Shown: positions 25,187 to 34,177, counted from the first letter of the stretch. The stretch is 64,000 bases of DNA from an uncultured Chlorobiaceae bacterium (GCA_903994525.1 CAJEXW010000001.1:1-64000); one strand, 5' to 3'. Notes: generated by a model from the letters alone, not told the origin. Made by a program: numbers and translations.

Positions 25187-25679
25187 AGAGAGAGGGATAA
25201 CTAAGTGTCAATATAAACAAGGACTTTTTACTTACAGCAGTTTGGCGGGTTGTTTATTTATGGTCGGGATATGGGTATCATGTTCGTAAGGGAGGGGCCA
25301 TCAAACTGGAGAAATAACTCCGGCGTTTTTTGAAGAGGTTCTGAAACGTTAAATTATTATATAAATTTGATTTATCTTTTTATTACTGTTGAGCAATACT
25401 TTTCAACCCAATTATGAAGCTGACTACTTATGATTTTTTTGCTGAAGTTTTTCATTTTTTGTACTGCGTCGATGTTTTACTTCGCGAGTTGTGACAAGAA
25501 TGGGGGGAAATGTTGTTACAGCAGGCTACCGACAGTCGGCGGCGAGCGAAGCGATGCTTCTTGCTGCCATGTCAGAAAGCTTGACGGTAATGTGACTGAC
25601 GTAGCGAAGGCGGGATGCTGGTGAAAGGGTGCTTTTTGGTTGATACTGGCACAAAATAATTCACTCCCGAGGCAGTCTC
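25187..25679. other. Non-coding stretch
   Basis: About 490 bases between the C92 gene region and the relBE-like pair. One weak plus-strand frame at 25430-25624 starts with a hydrophobic stretch, but its Cys/Arg-rich remainder looks like random translation. I see no recognisable gene or repeat. Confidence 0.4.
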
Positions 25680-25841
25680 GTGAGCAAGCTGCTCTTGAGT
25701 CTGGATGAACCAACAGTTTCGGAAGTCGAACAACTTTGGCTGGATGAAGCAGAAAGACGACTTGATGATTATCGCGCAGGGAAGGTTCACGGTATTTCCG
25801 GTAACGAAGTATTCAAAAGAGCGATAAGCGAGTTGTCATGA
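25680..25841 (+). CDS. Addiction-module antitoxin, RelB-like, 53 aa
   Basis: A GTG start gives SKLLLSLDEPTVSEVEQLWL, then DEAERRLDDYRAGKVHGISG and NEVFKRAISELS. This is the compact form of the addiction module component family (TIGR02574), which neutralises a RelE/ParE toxin. Its stop overlaps the toxin ATG by four bases. The gene may have lost a few N-terminal codons, since members usually run to 60-75 residues. The last 40 bases are copied at 8012-8049. Confidence 0.6.
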   Translation: MSKLLLSLDEPTVSEVEQLWLDEAERRLDDYRAGKVHGISGNEVFKRAISELS

Positions 25842-26140
25842 ACTTCGAATTCTTGCCGGAAGCAGATGAAGAGTTTCGTGAAGCTTCCCGCTACTACGAA
25901 AATGAAACTCCCTGAGTAGGGCTGGCATTTATTGCGGAAGTGCATAGGGTAATATCAATGGTAATTTCCCATCCCCTTGCCGCAAAAAAAATAAGAGGTA
26001 CTATCCGCAACAAAGTACTCCTTCATTTTCCTTATCGCTTGTTCTATTCCATTGAATCCGATTTAATTTTGATAGTCGCTGTAGCCCATCAAAAAAGGCG
26101 CCCAACATACTGGCAAAGCAGATTAAAGAGTATGGAATAA
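25838..26140 (+). pseudogene. RelE/ParE toxin with an in-frame stop
   Basis: The frame reads MNFEFLPEADEEFREASRYY and ENETP, then TGA, then continues in the same frame with VGLAFIAEVHRVISMVISHP, IRGTIRNKVLLHFPYRLFYS and AVAHQKRRPTYWQSR. Apart from the single TGA (where GGA would be expected, as in P-G-x-G of relatives), this is a full-length toxin of about 100 residues. One base substitution explains the inactivation, so the event is recent. Confidence 0.75.
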
Positions 26141-26197
26141 GACTTTCACAGAGCCGAAAAGCTTCTTGAAGCCAAAGTCGGTGAAAGGGTTGATGTA

Positions 26198-26322
26198 ATT
26201 CCATTTCTAAATCTATAATAAAATCATAACCCAAGGCAGCTCGTTGATATCGTGTAATTATGGAACATTATACCAAATCGCGAAGTGGTCGCTTTATAAA
26301 ACTTTTGTTTTAGAAATGGAAT
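26198..26322. mobile_element. 125-bp element with 14-bp terminal inverted repeats
   Basis: ATTCCATTTCTAAA at 26198-26211 is the exact reverse complement of TTTAGAAATGGAAT at 26309-26322, and 97 A/T-rich non-coding bases lie between. The shape fits a MITE or the joined ends of a lost insertion sequence. I see no clear flanking target duplication. The rest of 26141-26497 shows nothing else. Confidence 0.4.
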
Positions 26323-26497
26323 AACGATCTTTTAACAGCATACCTTAATCTCCGTTTGGAGAGTAAAACCCTGGAATGAGAGCGACATGGTTACTGATGC
26401 TGCCTTCCGTTGCTGAAATGTGCCGACTCACGCATCATGTAGATCACCATACCATTCTGACAAGAAAATGTGATAATTCCTGACTATAAACTCTCTG

Positions 26498-26692
26498 TCA
26501 CTTTTCAGATGTAACAGACAGTTTACTCACTTCCTTCATCAGCAGTTTAGGCCCTGGATTTAATAAAATACGATTTGACTCGCTCTCTCTTTTTTTCAAT
26601 GCCTCTACAATTCGACGCAGATCGTTACCATACCGGGCTGCATGCTCTTTTCGATAACGACGAACCTCTTCAACAATTGGATCATTAATCAT
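26498..26692 (-). CDS. Antitoxin partner of a PIN toxin
   Basis: The start at 26692 (MINDPIVEEVRRYRKEHAAR, then YGNDLRRIVEALKKRE) is chosen because this motif is the usual beginning of small antitoxins paired with PIN toxins of the following type, and because it overlaps that toxin's end. The last 25 residues are less typical. The protein is about 64 residues and probably intact. Order on the minus strand is toxin, then antitoxin. Confidence 0.65.
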   Translation of the reverse strand: MINDPIVEEVRRYRKEHAARYGNDLRRIVEALKKRESESNRILLNPGPKLLMKEVSKLSVTSEK

Positions 26693-26906
26693 CGGACATT
26701 CCTCCCAACTCTTCAGGTGAACATAATTGTGGTGCCGCATACCCGGCAGATTCAATGAGCCGAGTAATTGCAGCCTTTGTTTCTGCATTGTTTATGTGCC
26801 TGAAATTCCAGGTCAACAGAAAATCAACACCTTGTGCAGCAGCTATACCAATATGCAATGCGTCTTCTTCGCTTCCTTTTAGCACTGCTTTTTCAGCCAA
26901 AAGCAT
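26685..26906 (-). pseudogene. N-terminally truncated PIN toxin
   Basis: The 73-residue frame encodes GSEEDALHIGIAAAQGVDFL then LTWNFRHINNAETKAAI and a final CSPEELGG, the second half of a PIN-domain toxin of the DALHIA-LLTWN type. The first half, with the initial catalytic Asp, is absent. The end overlaps the antitoxin start by eight bases. It is not expected to be active. Confidence 0.7.
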
Positions 26907-26937
26907 GCCTTATACATCTCATATTTCGATTAACATT

Positions 26938-27467
26938 TCATGGAATAATGGGTTGATGAATTGCGTCACGATGATAGTAGAGAACCCCTTCCTCTTCGCG
27001 CTCAAAAATCAGACCAGCTCCCTCCGCAATTCGGATTGAAGCAATATTACCACTCTTGATTTCTGCACGTACGGGTTCGGATATACCCTTCGCAAGCTGA
27101 GAAACCATTTCCTTTCCAATACCCGAACCACGCATCATCGGGGATACAGTCCAGGAAAGTTCATATCCATATTTTTCTGAATCCACACGTACCGTCCCAA
27201 CAGGAACGCCATCAATTTCGGCAACATACAACTTTCGATTTTCATTCTCCAAAATACTTGTCATCCAGAGTATATGTTCGTCTTCGCCAATAAGCGCAGT
27301 ATTATGGCTGGCTTGACGAGTTAAAGAATTATTTCTCCATTCTAAAAGCACTTTCGCATCCCCAAGCCTTGCTAACCGAAGCTGTAACCTGTTGCTGTGC
27401 TGTGCTGTGCTGTGCTGTGCTGTGCTGTGCTGTGCTGTGCTGTGCTGTGCTGTGCTGTGCTAGTCAT
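26938..27467 (-). pseudogene. Phase-variable GNAT acetyltransferase, presently out of frame
   Basis: The GNAT body reads LRLARLGDAKVLLEWRNNSL through KLYVAEIDGVPVGTVRVDSE and the acetyl-CoA loop MRGSGIGKEMVSQLA. It resembles acetyltransferases that act on nucleotide sugars or proteins. The only upstream ATG (27465-27467) leads directly into the TGTGC repeat tract and is in a different frame, so translation from it stops at about 31 codons. With 12 or 15 repeats the ATG would read through (AQHST)n into the GNAT domain. An internal GTG at 27351 could give a shorter protein lacking the first strand. It was listed as broken because the present frame is OFF. Confidence 0.7.
27396..27460. repeat. 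Thirteen perfect TGTGC pentanucleotide repeats
   Basis: Sixty-five bases of uninterrupted TGTGC lie at the 5' end of the GNAT reading frame. Tracts of this kind change length by strand slippage during replication. Since five is not a multiple of three, each step shifts the frame of the gene that spans it. Confidence 0.97.
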
Positions 27468-27578
27468 TATGAATAAATTTCAAAATTATCACATCCCCAC
27501 TCTTTACACTTTATTTCAAGATAGAGAAATAAAGTATTTTAGCAATGAGTTCGGTTATATCAAATGATTACTGGGATT

Positions 27579-30107
27579 TTAGTGATAACCGCGAGGAATC
27601 CTCGATTCCCCCGACTTGATCAATAACGACCAGCCGACTCCCCCAACCACCATCAACATCGCCACAACAAAAGCACCAAGCGATATCCATCGCCCAGTCT
27701 CGAAGCCGCTTCGATCATAATTAAACCTGACCTCCCGGCTGCCTGCTGGAACCACAACCCCACGCAACAGCCCGTTCACCTTGATCATCGATGCTGAACG
27801 TCCATCAATCTTCACCTTCCAGCGAAGCGGATAGTAAAGTTCACTCACCACAAGAAATGCTTCGCCCGGCGCTGCTACTTTCACAACCATCGACTCCGCT
27901 TTCGCATCAAGCGATGTCACGGTGGCCGCCGCAAACATGCTGGCTCCTCTCCAAAGTGAGCCATCGACATACGCCACACCTGCGGGGGCCTCATCATCAA
28001 GAATACGGGCAAACAGCTCATCGCTGTTGTTCACCGCGATGACCCGACTGGCGAACCATGCTCTTGATGCGGTCTGCTGAAGGCGGTACACAGAAGCCGT
28101 GACGGGGCCGCTGGCGAGTTGCAGGGTGCCGGTTTTGACCAGTTCGAGTGATGGATGACCAAGTGGCGCAGGGCTGACAATGTAGCCGACATTGAGCATT
28201 CGGAGCAGGTTGATGCTGGAGAGATTCTCTGTTTTGGCGAGAAACTCCTCGTAGAGCTTGAGTTTGGCGGGATGATAACCGCCGACAGATTCGATACCAA
28301 ACAGGGCAAACTTGTTCTCTGCAAAGAGCGGCCCGGCGGGGTAGATTCTGAAGGGCCCTTGCTGTGCGACGAGGTAGCGGGTGATGTCGTCGGCCTTGAA
28401 TGCAGGCTCTACGATGCGGTTGTCGTCATAGAGTGGGGAGCGCAGAGAGTTCTCGGACGGGTAGATGATCTGTATGTCCATCCAGAGCAGATCGCCAAGC
28501 GCAAGGAGAAAGAGCAAGAGACCGCTCGGTTTGTGGGAGAGCTTCCCCTTGATGCTGAGCCAGAGTACTCCTGCAAAGAGTGATGCAAGCATCATGACAA
28601 TCCAGAGGCTCCCGGTCAGGTTCTCCCAGCGCACCTTGTTGACCATAAAGGCAAGGTCAAAACTGCCAACCTGTGGCTCGGGATAGAGTGTGCGGAAAAA
28701 GCTCTCGACAGGCTGTTCAAAGGCAAGAAAGAGCATCAGAAGAGCAGCGAGAAAAAGCGCTCCAACCCGGATTGGGTTCAGCAATCGTTTGGGCTGACGC
28801 TGAAGCAGGTCGTTCACCCCAATTGCGGCAAGAAAGGAGATGATCAGATAGAGCATGATGAGCGCCATTGACGGCACCCTGAATCGGCTGAAAAGAGGGG
28901 CGAAATGGTAGAAGAGATCGAAGAACGGGCTGAAAAACCTGCCGAAGGAGAGCAGCAGCGCCAGCAGGGCGGCGGCAACAAAAAACAAGGTCATCGGCTC
29001 TTTCCGCCGCAGAACAGCACCCGCAACGGCGAGGAGCAGCACCACAATACCAGCATAATTGGGAAAGTCAGTGAAGGGCATAAAGCCCCAGTAGGTCACG
29101 CCGCCAAACCCGAAAAATCCCGGTATCAGAAAGGTGAAAAGCTCCAGAGGGTGCATCGACCAGAGCGTGGCATACTCCAACGCTGAACCTCCACCCTCTG
29201 CCGCCACCCCTCTCACCGAGTATGCCGCATACTCTGAGGCTGGCAGGTAGATTGAGGCCGACATGGCTACCCCGCAACCCAGCGCAACGATCAGCAACAA
29301 CACCAGACGAAAAATCCCCTTTTGGCTGCCCGCATCAACGCCCTGATAAACCTTATCACCACCTGCGTGCCCACTAACGCCTGCAAGCCCTCTCCCGTGA
29401 CCACGTGCGTTCACGCTCTCGCCACCACCAGACAGACTCGCCACAACACCAACGCCATCCCCGGTCATCCCACGCCTGAAGAGAAACAAAACAATGACCA
29501 ACAGCAGCAAAAGCATCCACGAATAATAAGCGATCTGCACATGTGAGCGCTGTAACTGAAAACCGGCAATGAGCGCCAGAACCCCTGCATCGGCAAGCCC
29601 GCCGCGCTGCATGAGCCGCAAGGTGGCCCAGAGCATCCAGGGCATATAGGCCACCGTCATGAGCTGGCTGCCGTGACCGTGCACCAGCATCGCGCTCATG
29701 TAGGGGTTGAGCATGAAAATGGCTCCGCCTAACGGGGCGGCAAGGGTGGTCAGGCCGTACAGGCGAAGAAAGAGGAAGACTCCCAGACCGGCAAAGGCGA
29801 GATGAAGCAGTTGCAGCACCATACCATCAGTATGGAAGAGGTTGAACACAACATTCGGATAGTAGAGACCGCTGAGATAGCTGAATGCCTCCACCGTCGG
29901 CATTCCCGAAAAGAGCCAGGGCTGCCAGAGGGGATAGATGCCGGTTTCGGCCTGAAGCTTGTCGAGCGCCAGGGTTGAGGCGTGGGGAATCAGAGAGTCG
30001 GGAGCAAGAAGCGTGTTCGGCTGGAAAACGAGCGGCCAAAAGAGCAGCAGAGCCAGAAGGGTGTAGACTCCATAAACAGTGAGTAACGAGACAATCTTTT
30101 TCTTCAC
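27579..30107 (-). CDS. YfhO-family membrane protein
   Basis: The 842-residue protein has many hydrophobic segments (first at residues 5-27, then throughout 90-560) and a soluble C-terminal part, with a last membrane segment near 810-830. It matches the YfhO family, thought to act in lipid-linked glycan modification. A conserved region near the N-terminus (SLIPHASTLALDKLQAETGI, then YPLWQPWLFSGMPT) is typical. It follows the flippase gene by four bases. A decayed copy of its C-terminus lies at 1990-2125. A low-complexity Gly-rich loop sits near residues 225-255. Confidence 0.8.
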   Translation of the reverse strand: MKKKIVSLLTVYGVYTLLALLLFWPLVFQPNTLLAPDSLIPHASTLALDKLQAETGIYPLWQPWLFSGMPTVEAFSYLSGLYYPNVVFNLFHTDGMVLQLLHLAFAGLGVFLFLRLYGLTTLAAPLGGAIFMLNPYMSAMLVHGHGSQLMTVAYMPWMLWATLRLMQRGGLADAGVLALIAGFQLQRSHVQIAYYSWMLLLLLVIVLFLFRRGMTGDGVGVVASLSGGGESVNARGHGRGLAGVSGHAGGDKVYQGVDAGSQKGIFRLVLLLIVALGCGVAMSASIYLPASEYAAYSVRGVAAEGGGSALEYATLWSMHPLELFTFLIPGFFGFGGVTYWGFMPFTDFPNYAGIVVLLLAVAGAVLRRKEPMTLFFVAAALLALLLSFGRFFSPFFDLFYHFAPLFSRFRVPSMALIMLYLIISFLAAIGVNDLLQRQPKRLLNPIRVGALFLAALLMLFLAFEQPVESFFRTLYPEPQVGSFDLAFMVNKVRWENLTGSLWIVMMLASLFAGVLWLSIKGKLSHKPSGLLLFLLALGDLLWMDIQIIYPSENSLRSPLYDDNRIVEPAFKADDITRYLVAQQGPFRIYPAGPLFAENKFALFGIESVGGYHPAKLKLYEEFLAKTENLSSINLLRMLNVGYIVSPAPLGHPSLELVKTGTLQLASGPVTASVYRLQQTASRAWFASRVIAVNNSDELFARILDDEAPAGVAYVDGSLWRGASMFAAATVTSLDAKAESMVVKVAAPGEAFLVVSELYYPLRWKVKIDGRSASMIKVNGLLRGVVVPAGSREVRFNYDRSGFETGRWISLGAFVVAMLMVVGGVGWSLLIKSGESRIPRGYH

Positions 30108-30111
30108 AGCG

Positions 30112-31614
30112 TTATCGCTTTGGTTCCTTGTTTAAAAAGGGGATATACCTTAAAATAATCTCCTGCTCCTCCGCTTCCAACTTCAGCAGCAGCATCAACA
30201 CCGCATAACTGGAGAGGGCAAGAACCGCCCCCGCCCCAAGCGCTACCATCGACGGAAGGGTGAGCAGCCACGGGCGCAGAACAAGAAGAAGCGCACCACA
30301 GGATAACCCAGCAGCAAGAGGTTTCCAGAGCGCTTTGCCAAACGGGTGAATCTTCAGCAGGTGTTGTATTTCGCCAAGCCGGAGAGCGGAGAGCAGCAAA
30401 AAGAGCAACAGTGTTGCAAGAGCGGCACCGTTCAGCCCCATACGGGGAATCAGAAGAAGGTTCAGCGCCACCTGCAAACCGAGAGCACCAAGAGCGTTGA
30501 GGAGGCTGAGCCGCGCATAGCCGGTCATGGCAAGCACCGTTGCCGAGAGCCCAAAGGTCGCCTGCAGGAAAGAGGCGGCAGTCAAGAGAAGCAGCGCGGT
30601 CGATCCTCCTGCCACAAACCGGCTGCCAAAGACCGAAAGCACCGGTTCGGGAAGCGCCATAAAGAGGATCGCTGGTGGAATGACAACCATGACAATCCAG
30701 CGCGTCACCATCTTGTAGATGCGACCTATCTCCGCATTCTGGCTTTTGGCATGCAAATCAGCAATCATGGGGGCAGCAATGCCGGTAAAGGCAAGCAGCA
30801 CCGAGCGAAGGAGTCCCGCCGTTCGTGCAGCAGGATGGTAGAGCCCAACCGTTGCGGTATCGGTGAGCATCCCGAGCATCATCACATCGAGCCAGTGGCT
30901 CATCATGCTGAGCAGCGAGACCGCCATGAAGGGGAGGGCATAAGCCATCATCACCTTGTCCGTGCGGGCGTGCAAGATATCCGAAGGAAGCACGCCCGTA
31001 ATTGGGGCAAGACGAGGTCGAATCCAGAAAAATGCCCCGACACCTGCCAGAACAAAGGGGAAAAAGAGAGCAGCATCATGACCTGCGGTGTAACGGAGAA
31101 GCAGCGTCAGCAACAGCAGCAGCAGCGGACTGAGTATCTGCGTGGCAATAATTTTGGGCTTGAGCTGCTGAAAACCCTGCATCGCATGGCCAAACAAAAC
31201 GGTCGCCACGTTGAAGGGAATCGCCGCAGCATAGCAGCAGAGCGTAAGCTGCAACAGGCGGCTGCCGTTGAGCAGCGAAGCGATCGGGCCTGAAAAAAGC
31301 AACAGCAGGAGCGCCACAACAAGCGAGAGAGCAAGCGCTGTTTTAAGGGCTGAACCAATCGCCCCCCTCTGGCGAAGAGGATCGTGACTGTAGAGGCTGA
31401 CAAAACGCAGAAGGCCGGAATCAAGCCCGGCAATGGCAAGCACCTCTGAAATCTGGATAACCGCAATTGCAAGAGCATAGACACCGAGAGCATCAACACC
31501 GAGCAACCGGGCAACAACAAGGTTATAGCCAAACCGCGCCACCTGGCCGAAGAGAAATCCGGCAAAGGAGAATCCGGCCTGACCGGCTATGACGGCATTG
31601 CGATTCACGAGCAT
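30112..31614 (-). CDS. Flippase of the polysaccharide/O-antigen type
   Basis: The product, about 500 residues, is built of many membrane helices, with the family's start pattern (GQAGFSFAGFLFGQVARFGY, then ARLLGVDALGVYALA). It belongs to the MATE-like Wzx/oligosaccharide flippase superfamily that moves lipid-linked sugars across the inner membrane. The ATG at 31614 (MLVNRNAVIA) is preferred over an upstream one at 31671 because it overlaps the preceding glycosyltransferase by only 10 bases. Neighbours are glycosyltransferases, fitting an envelope glycan locus. Confidence 0.82.
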   Translation of the reverse strand: MLVNRNAVIAGQAGFSFAGFLFGQVARFGYNLVVARLLGVDALGVYALAIAVIQISEVLAIAGLDSGLLRFVSLYSHDPLRQRGAIGSALKTALALSLVVALLLLLFSGPIASLLNGSRLLQLTLCCYAAAIPFNVATVLFGHAMQGFQQLKPKIIATQILSPLLLLLLTLLLRYTAGHDAALFFPFVLAGVGAFFWIRPRLAPITGVLPSDILHARTDKVMMAYALPFMAVSLLSMMSHWLDVMMLGMLTDTATVGLYHPAARTAGLLRSVLLAFTGIAAPMIADLHAKSQNAEIGRIYKMVTRWIVMVVIPPAILFMALPEPVLSVFGSRFVAGGSTALLLLTAASFLQATFGLSATVLAMTGYARLSLLNALGALGLQVALNLLLIPRMGLNGAALATLLLFLLLSALRLGEIQHLLKIHPFGKALWKPLAAGLSCGALLLVLRPWLLTLPSMVALGAGAVLALSSYAVLMLLLKLEAEEQEIILRYIPFLNKEPKR

Positions 31615-32789
31615 CTCTCCAGAAAAGCGCTCCTCAACTCCTGCTCCATCGTGGCGGCAAGTGCGTCCCAACTGTGACGCCGGGCAAATGCCTGCCTTGC
31701 CTCAATCCGCCGGTCGGCAAGAGCTTGAGGCACCATGCGGACAAACTCCTCATGCGACGAAGCAACATGCACCACCTCCCGCGCCCGCTCCACCGCGCTG
31801 CAGTAGTTCATCGAGAGCACCGGTACACCGACGGCGGTATACTCATAGAGCTTGTTGGGATGAGAGACCTCTTTCAGCCTGTTGGAGAGCAGCGGCATCA
31901 GCGCCAGATCAAACCGCTGCACCCAGGCTGGCAGCTCTTCATAGTCAATTTTTCCAAAATAGTGCACGTTCGGAAGTACATTGATCGCCTCCTGTTTGTT
32001 CCACCACTCCCGTTCGTAGGCGGGGCCAAGAAGCACAATCTGATACTCCGGCCAGGCGCGAGCCGTTGCGGCAATCAGTGCAGTATCAATCCAGTCCATC
32101 GCTCCAGCGTAGCCAAGAATTGTACCCTTGATCCCGGAGAGCGCAACGGGCTTGTCAGGACGGGGAACAGCAAAATGGTTGAACTCCACACCGTTGCCAA
32201 GCTCAACCGTGCGTACTCCAGTCGGGAGCTTGAGCTGACTGGTCAGTTCGCGGCTCACACTGAACACCAGATCCACCTTTGCGAGATAACGGTTGAGAAA
32301 GCCCTTCAGCCACGGGGGGCTACCCGGAAACGCAAGATGGTCATCATTGGCATCATAAAAGCGGAGGCGACAAGGGAGAAGGGCGGCTACCCTGCCCCAG
32401 TAGACATTACTCAGACCGATTATCCGGTCGGAAGAGCCGAAACCGAGCATCATCACCCAAAAAAGCATGAGAACAATACCGGGCAGGGAGAGCAGCCCGC
32501 GCAGCAATGGAATATCGAGCAATCGCCCAATCCTGAAAGGAACACTCTTCAGAAAGGGAACGCTGACCACCCAGACTCTGCCCCGTTTGACCGGGAGCCA
32601 GTGATGGCTCCGCCCAAGCGCAAAGGGCTCTATGAACAGAATGCTCCAGTTCGCGGGAAAACGGGCAAGCAGGCGCTGCTTCCGGGTGGAGAGAAAATCC
32701 CACTGTATCTCGGAAAACCAGACAAGCCTGAACCGGCTAACGTGGCTAATCGGGCGGCTGGCGGCTCCCCTATCGGACGGCAAGTTCAT
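31605..32789 (-). CDS. Glycosyltransferase, GT4-like
   Basis: The protein is just under 400 residues. The second Rossmann domain carries GTILGYAGAMDWIDTALIAA, the nucleotide-sugar binding region LPNVHYFGKIDYEELPAWVQ and the late LKEVSHPNKLYEYTAVGVPV, typical of retaining GT4 enzymes. It would add a sugar to a lipid carrier or polysaccharide. The start MNLPSDRG at 32789 is chosen to reduce overlap with the methyltransferase, and an ATG at 32807 is possible. It overlaps the flippase start. Confidence 0.82.
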   Translation of the reverse strand: MNLPSDRGAASRPISHVSRFRLVWFSEIQWDFLSTRKQRLLARFPANWSILFIEPFALGRSHHWLPVKRGRVWVVSVPFLKSVPFRIGRLLDIPLLRGLLSLPGIVLMLFWVMMLGFGSSDRIIGLSNVYWGRVAALLPCRLRFYDANDDHLAFPGSPPWLKGFLNRYLAKVDLVFSVSRELTSQLKLPTGVRTVELGNGVEFNHFAVPRPDKPVALSGIKGTILGYAGAMDWIDTALIAATARAWPEYQIVLLGPAYEREWWNKQEAINVLPNVHYFGKIDYEELPAWVQRFDLALMPLLSNRLKEVSHPNKLYEYTAVGVPVLSMNYCSAVERAREVVHVASSHEEFVRMVPQALADRRIEARQAFARRHSWDALAATMEQELRSAFLERCS

Positions 32790-33342
32790 AGATCTGCACT
32801 TTTTCATACCATGCCCGCAACAGCGGCTTCACTCCTGTAAGATAAAACAACGGGTGGCGGATACGAAACTCCGCGCTTCGGAGCACTGCAAACCCGGCAC
32901 GACTGAAGAGCGAAAGAGCCTCGGAGCGCGTCATCTCATGAAAATGGTCGGGGCTGGCAAGAGATGCGGGCTTCCAGAGGGGCATGGAGACAAAAAGCCT
33001 GGCACCCGCTCCCTCAAGTATCCGGCGAACTTCGAGCAGCAGATGGAGCGGATTGTAAAGATGTTCCAGCACCTCAAAAGCGGTGACAACGGAAAATGAA
33101 CCGGAAAGTCGCTCAATATCAAGATCTATTGTCGTGCTCTCGAAAGAGCATCCGAAAAGTTGCTCCAGCGAAGCAGTCAGAGGTGTCCGGTCACCCAGAT
33201 CGAGCCCCGACAAAGCGGCTGCGGTCAAGAGTTGAGCAGAGCGTGAACGTCCGACAAACTCGAGCGTTCTCTGCCAGCGAATCCGGTGGGCCGGATCGTT
33301 GAGATATGCTTCATCAAGAACCGTTCGGCAACTATTCGCCAT
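32770..33342 (-). CDS. Class I SAM-dependent methyltransferase
   Basis: The protein, about 190 residues, resembles Methyltransf_11/23 enzymes. SAQLLTAAALSGLDLGDRTP holds the expected motif I position, VVTAFEVLEHLYNPLHLLLE is the conserved motif around strand 4, and FHEMTRSEALSLFSRAGF follows. Motif I is degenerate (no classical G-x-G-x-G), which is unusual. It lies between two glycosyltransferases and probably modifies a sugar or glycan end. The start at 33342 overlaps the GT2 stop by 11 bases. Confidence 0.72.
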   Translation of the reverse strand: MANSCRTVLDEAYLNDPAHRIRWQRTLEFVGRSRSAQLLTAAALSGLDLGDRTPLTASLEQLFGCSFESTTIDLDIERLSGSFSVVTAFEVLEHLYNPLHLLLEVRRILEGAGARLFVSMPLWKPASLASPDHFHEMTRSEALSLFSRAGFAVLRSAEFRIRHPLFYLTGVKPLLRAWYEKVQIYELAVR

Positions 33343-34177
33343 AACTCCTCCCTGCAAACCATTGCTTCAGAAGAGTTCCTGACAGTCGCAGGGGAAGCAA
33401 AAGCAGATACAGCACCATCCCTCTCCAGGCCCTGTGCTTGCTGAAGAGACGGAGCGCCCCACGGCTTTTTTTCACCAGCTTCAGCAACGGTCGGCCAGAA
33501 AGCGAGGCCGAGACCTTGTGCCATATCTTTGCTGAAGGCACATACTCCACACTCTTGCCCAGCACACGAACACGCAAGGAGAGATCCACATCCTCCGCAT
33601 ACATCGCAAAGCTCTCATCAAACCCGCCGACCGCCTCAAAATCTCGGCATCGCATGGCAAAACAGCAACCTGTCGCATAGCCGGTTGGCCCGGGACGGTC
33701 AAATTCAGGCGCATCCTTCTGCCGGAGCCCAACATGGCAGATCAAGCCGGTTGACAACCGGACAACTCCACCCGCATACCAGAGAAGATCAGGTCGATCC
33801 CAATAATAAATTTTTGGCACCGCCATGCCTGCCAACGGCTGAAGATGCAGTGTTTCAACAAGCAGAGCAGAAAAACCGGGCTTAACAATGGTGTCGTTGT
33901 TCAAAAAAATGACAAACTCCGCCTGCAACTCCTTGACGCGCCTGAACCCGGCATTATTCCCGCCGCCGTAGCCGAGATTGACGGGCAGACAAAGCAGCTC
34001 TACAGCAGGAAAAGCTTGTCGTATCTTTTCAGGTGAACCATCGGTCGAACCATTATCAACAACCAGCAGCCTGTATCCCTTCACCACAACGGGAGCGAGT
34101 GACTCCAGGCAGGCAATCGTCTCCTCCGCGCCATTCCAGTTCAGCACAACAATGCAGGTCCGCGCCTCCATCATCAC
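33332..34177 (-). CDS. Glycosyltransferase family 2 (rhamnosyltransferase-like)
   Basis: The 281-residue protein shows the GT2 GT-A fold. CIVVLNWNGAEETIACLESL, VVDNGSTDGS for the nucleotide site, FVIFLNNDTIVKPG with a DXD-like motif, and GFDESFAMYAEDVDLSLRVR with the ED catalytic region are all in order. It belongs to the WbbL-like group that transfers rhamnose or similar sugars. It is the first gene of the minus-strand glycan run after a 150-base gap, where a promoter would be expected. It looks complete. Confidence 0.88.
   Translation of the reverse strand: MMMEARTCIVVLNWNGAEETIACLESLAPVVVKGYRLLVVDNGSTDGSPEKIRQAFPAVELLCLPVNLGYGGGNNAGFRRVKELQAEFVIFLNNDTIVKPGFSALLVETLHLQPLAGMAVPKIYYWDRPDLLWYAGGVVRLSTGLICHVGLRQKDAPEFDRPGPTGYATGCCFAMRCRDFEAVGGFDESFAMYAEDVDLSLRVRVLGKSVEYVPSAKIWHKVSASLSGRPLLKLVKKSRGALRLFSKHRAWRGMVLYLLLLPLRLSGTLLKQWFAGRSYGE

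Noticed and set aside
25430..25624. Small secreted Cys-rich protein
   Set aside because: The hydrophobic start is followed by irregular Arg/Cys-rich translation, with no ribosome binding site and no family resemblance.
27396..27460. CRISPR or non-functional low-complexity DNA
   Set aside because: The unit is five bases, perfect, and lies exactly between an ATG and a conserved domain frame, so slippage regulation is the better reading.
30346..31293. 315-residue plus-strand reading frame rich in Gln, Lys and Arg
   Set aside because: It is the complement of the flippase gene. The composition is that of a reverse-read membrane protein.
31674..32840. 388-residue plus-strand reading frame
   Set aside because: It is antisense to a complete glycosyltransferase with all family motifs.
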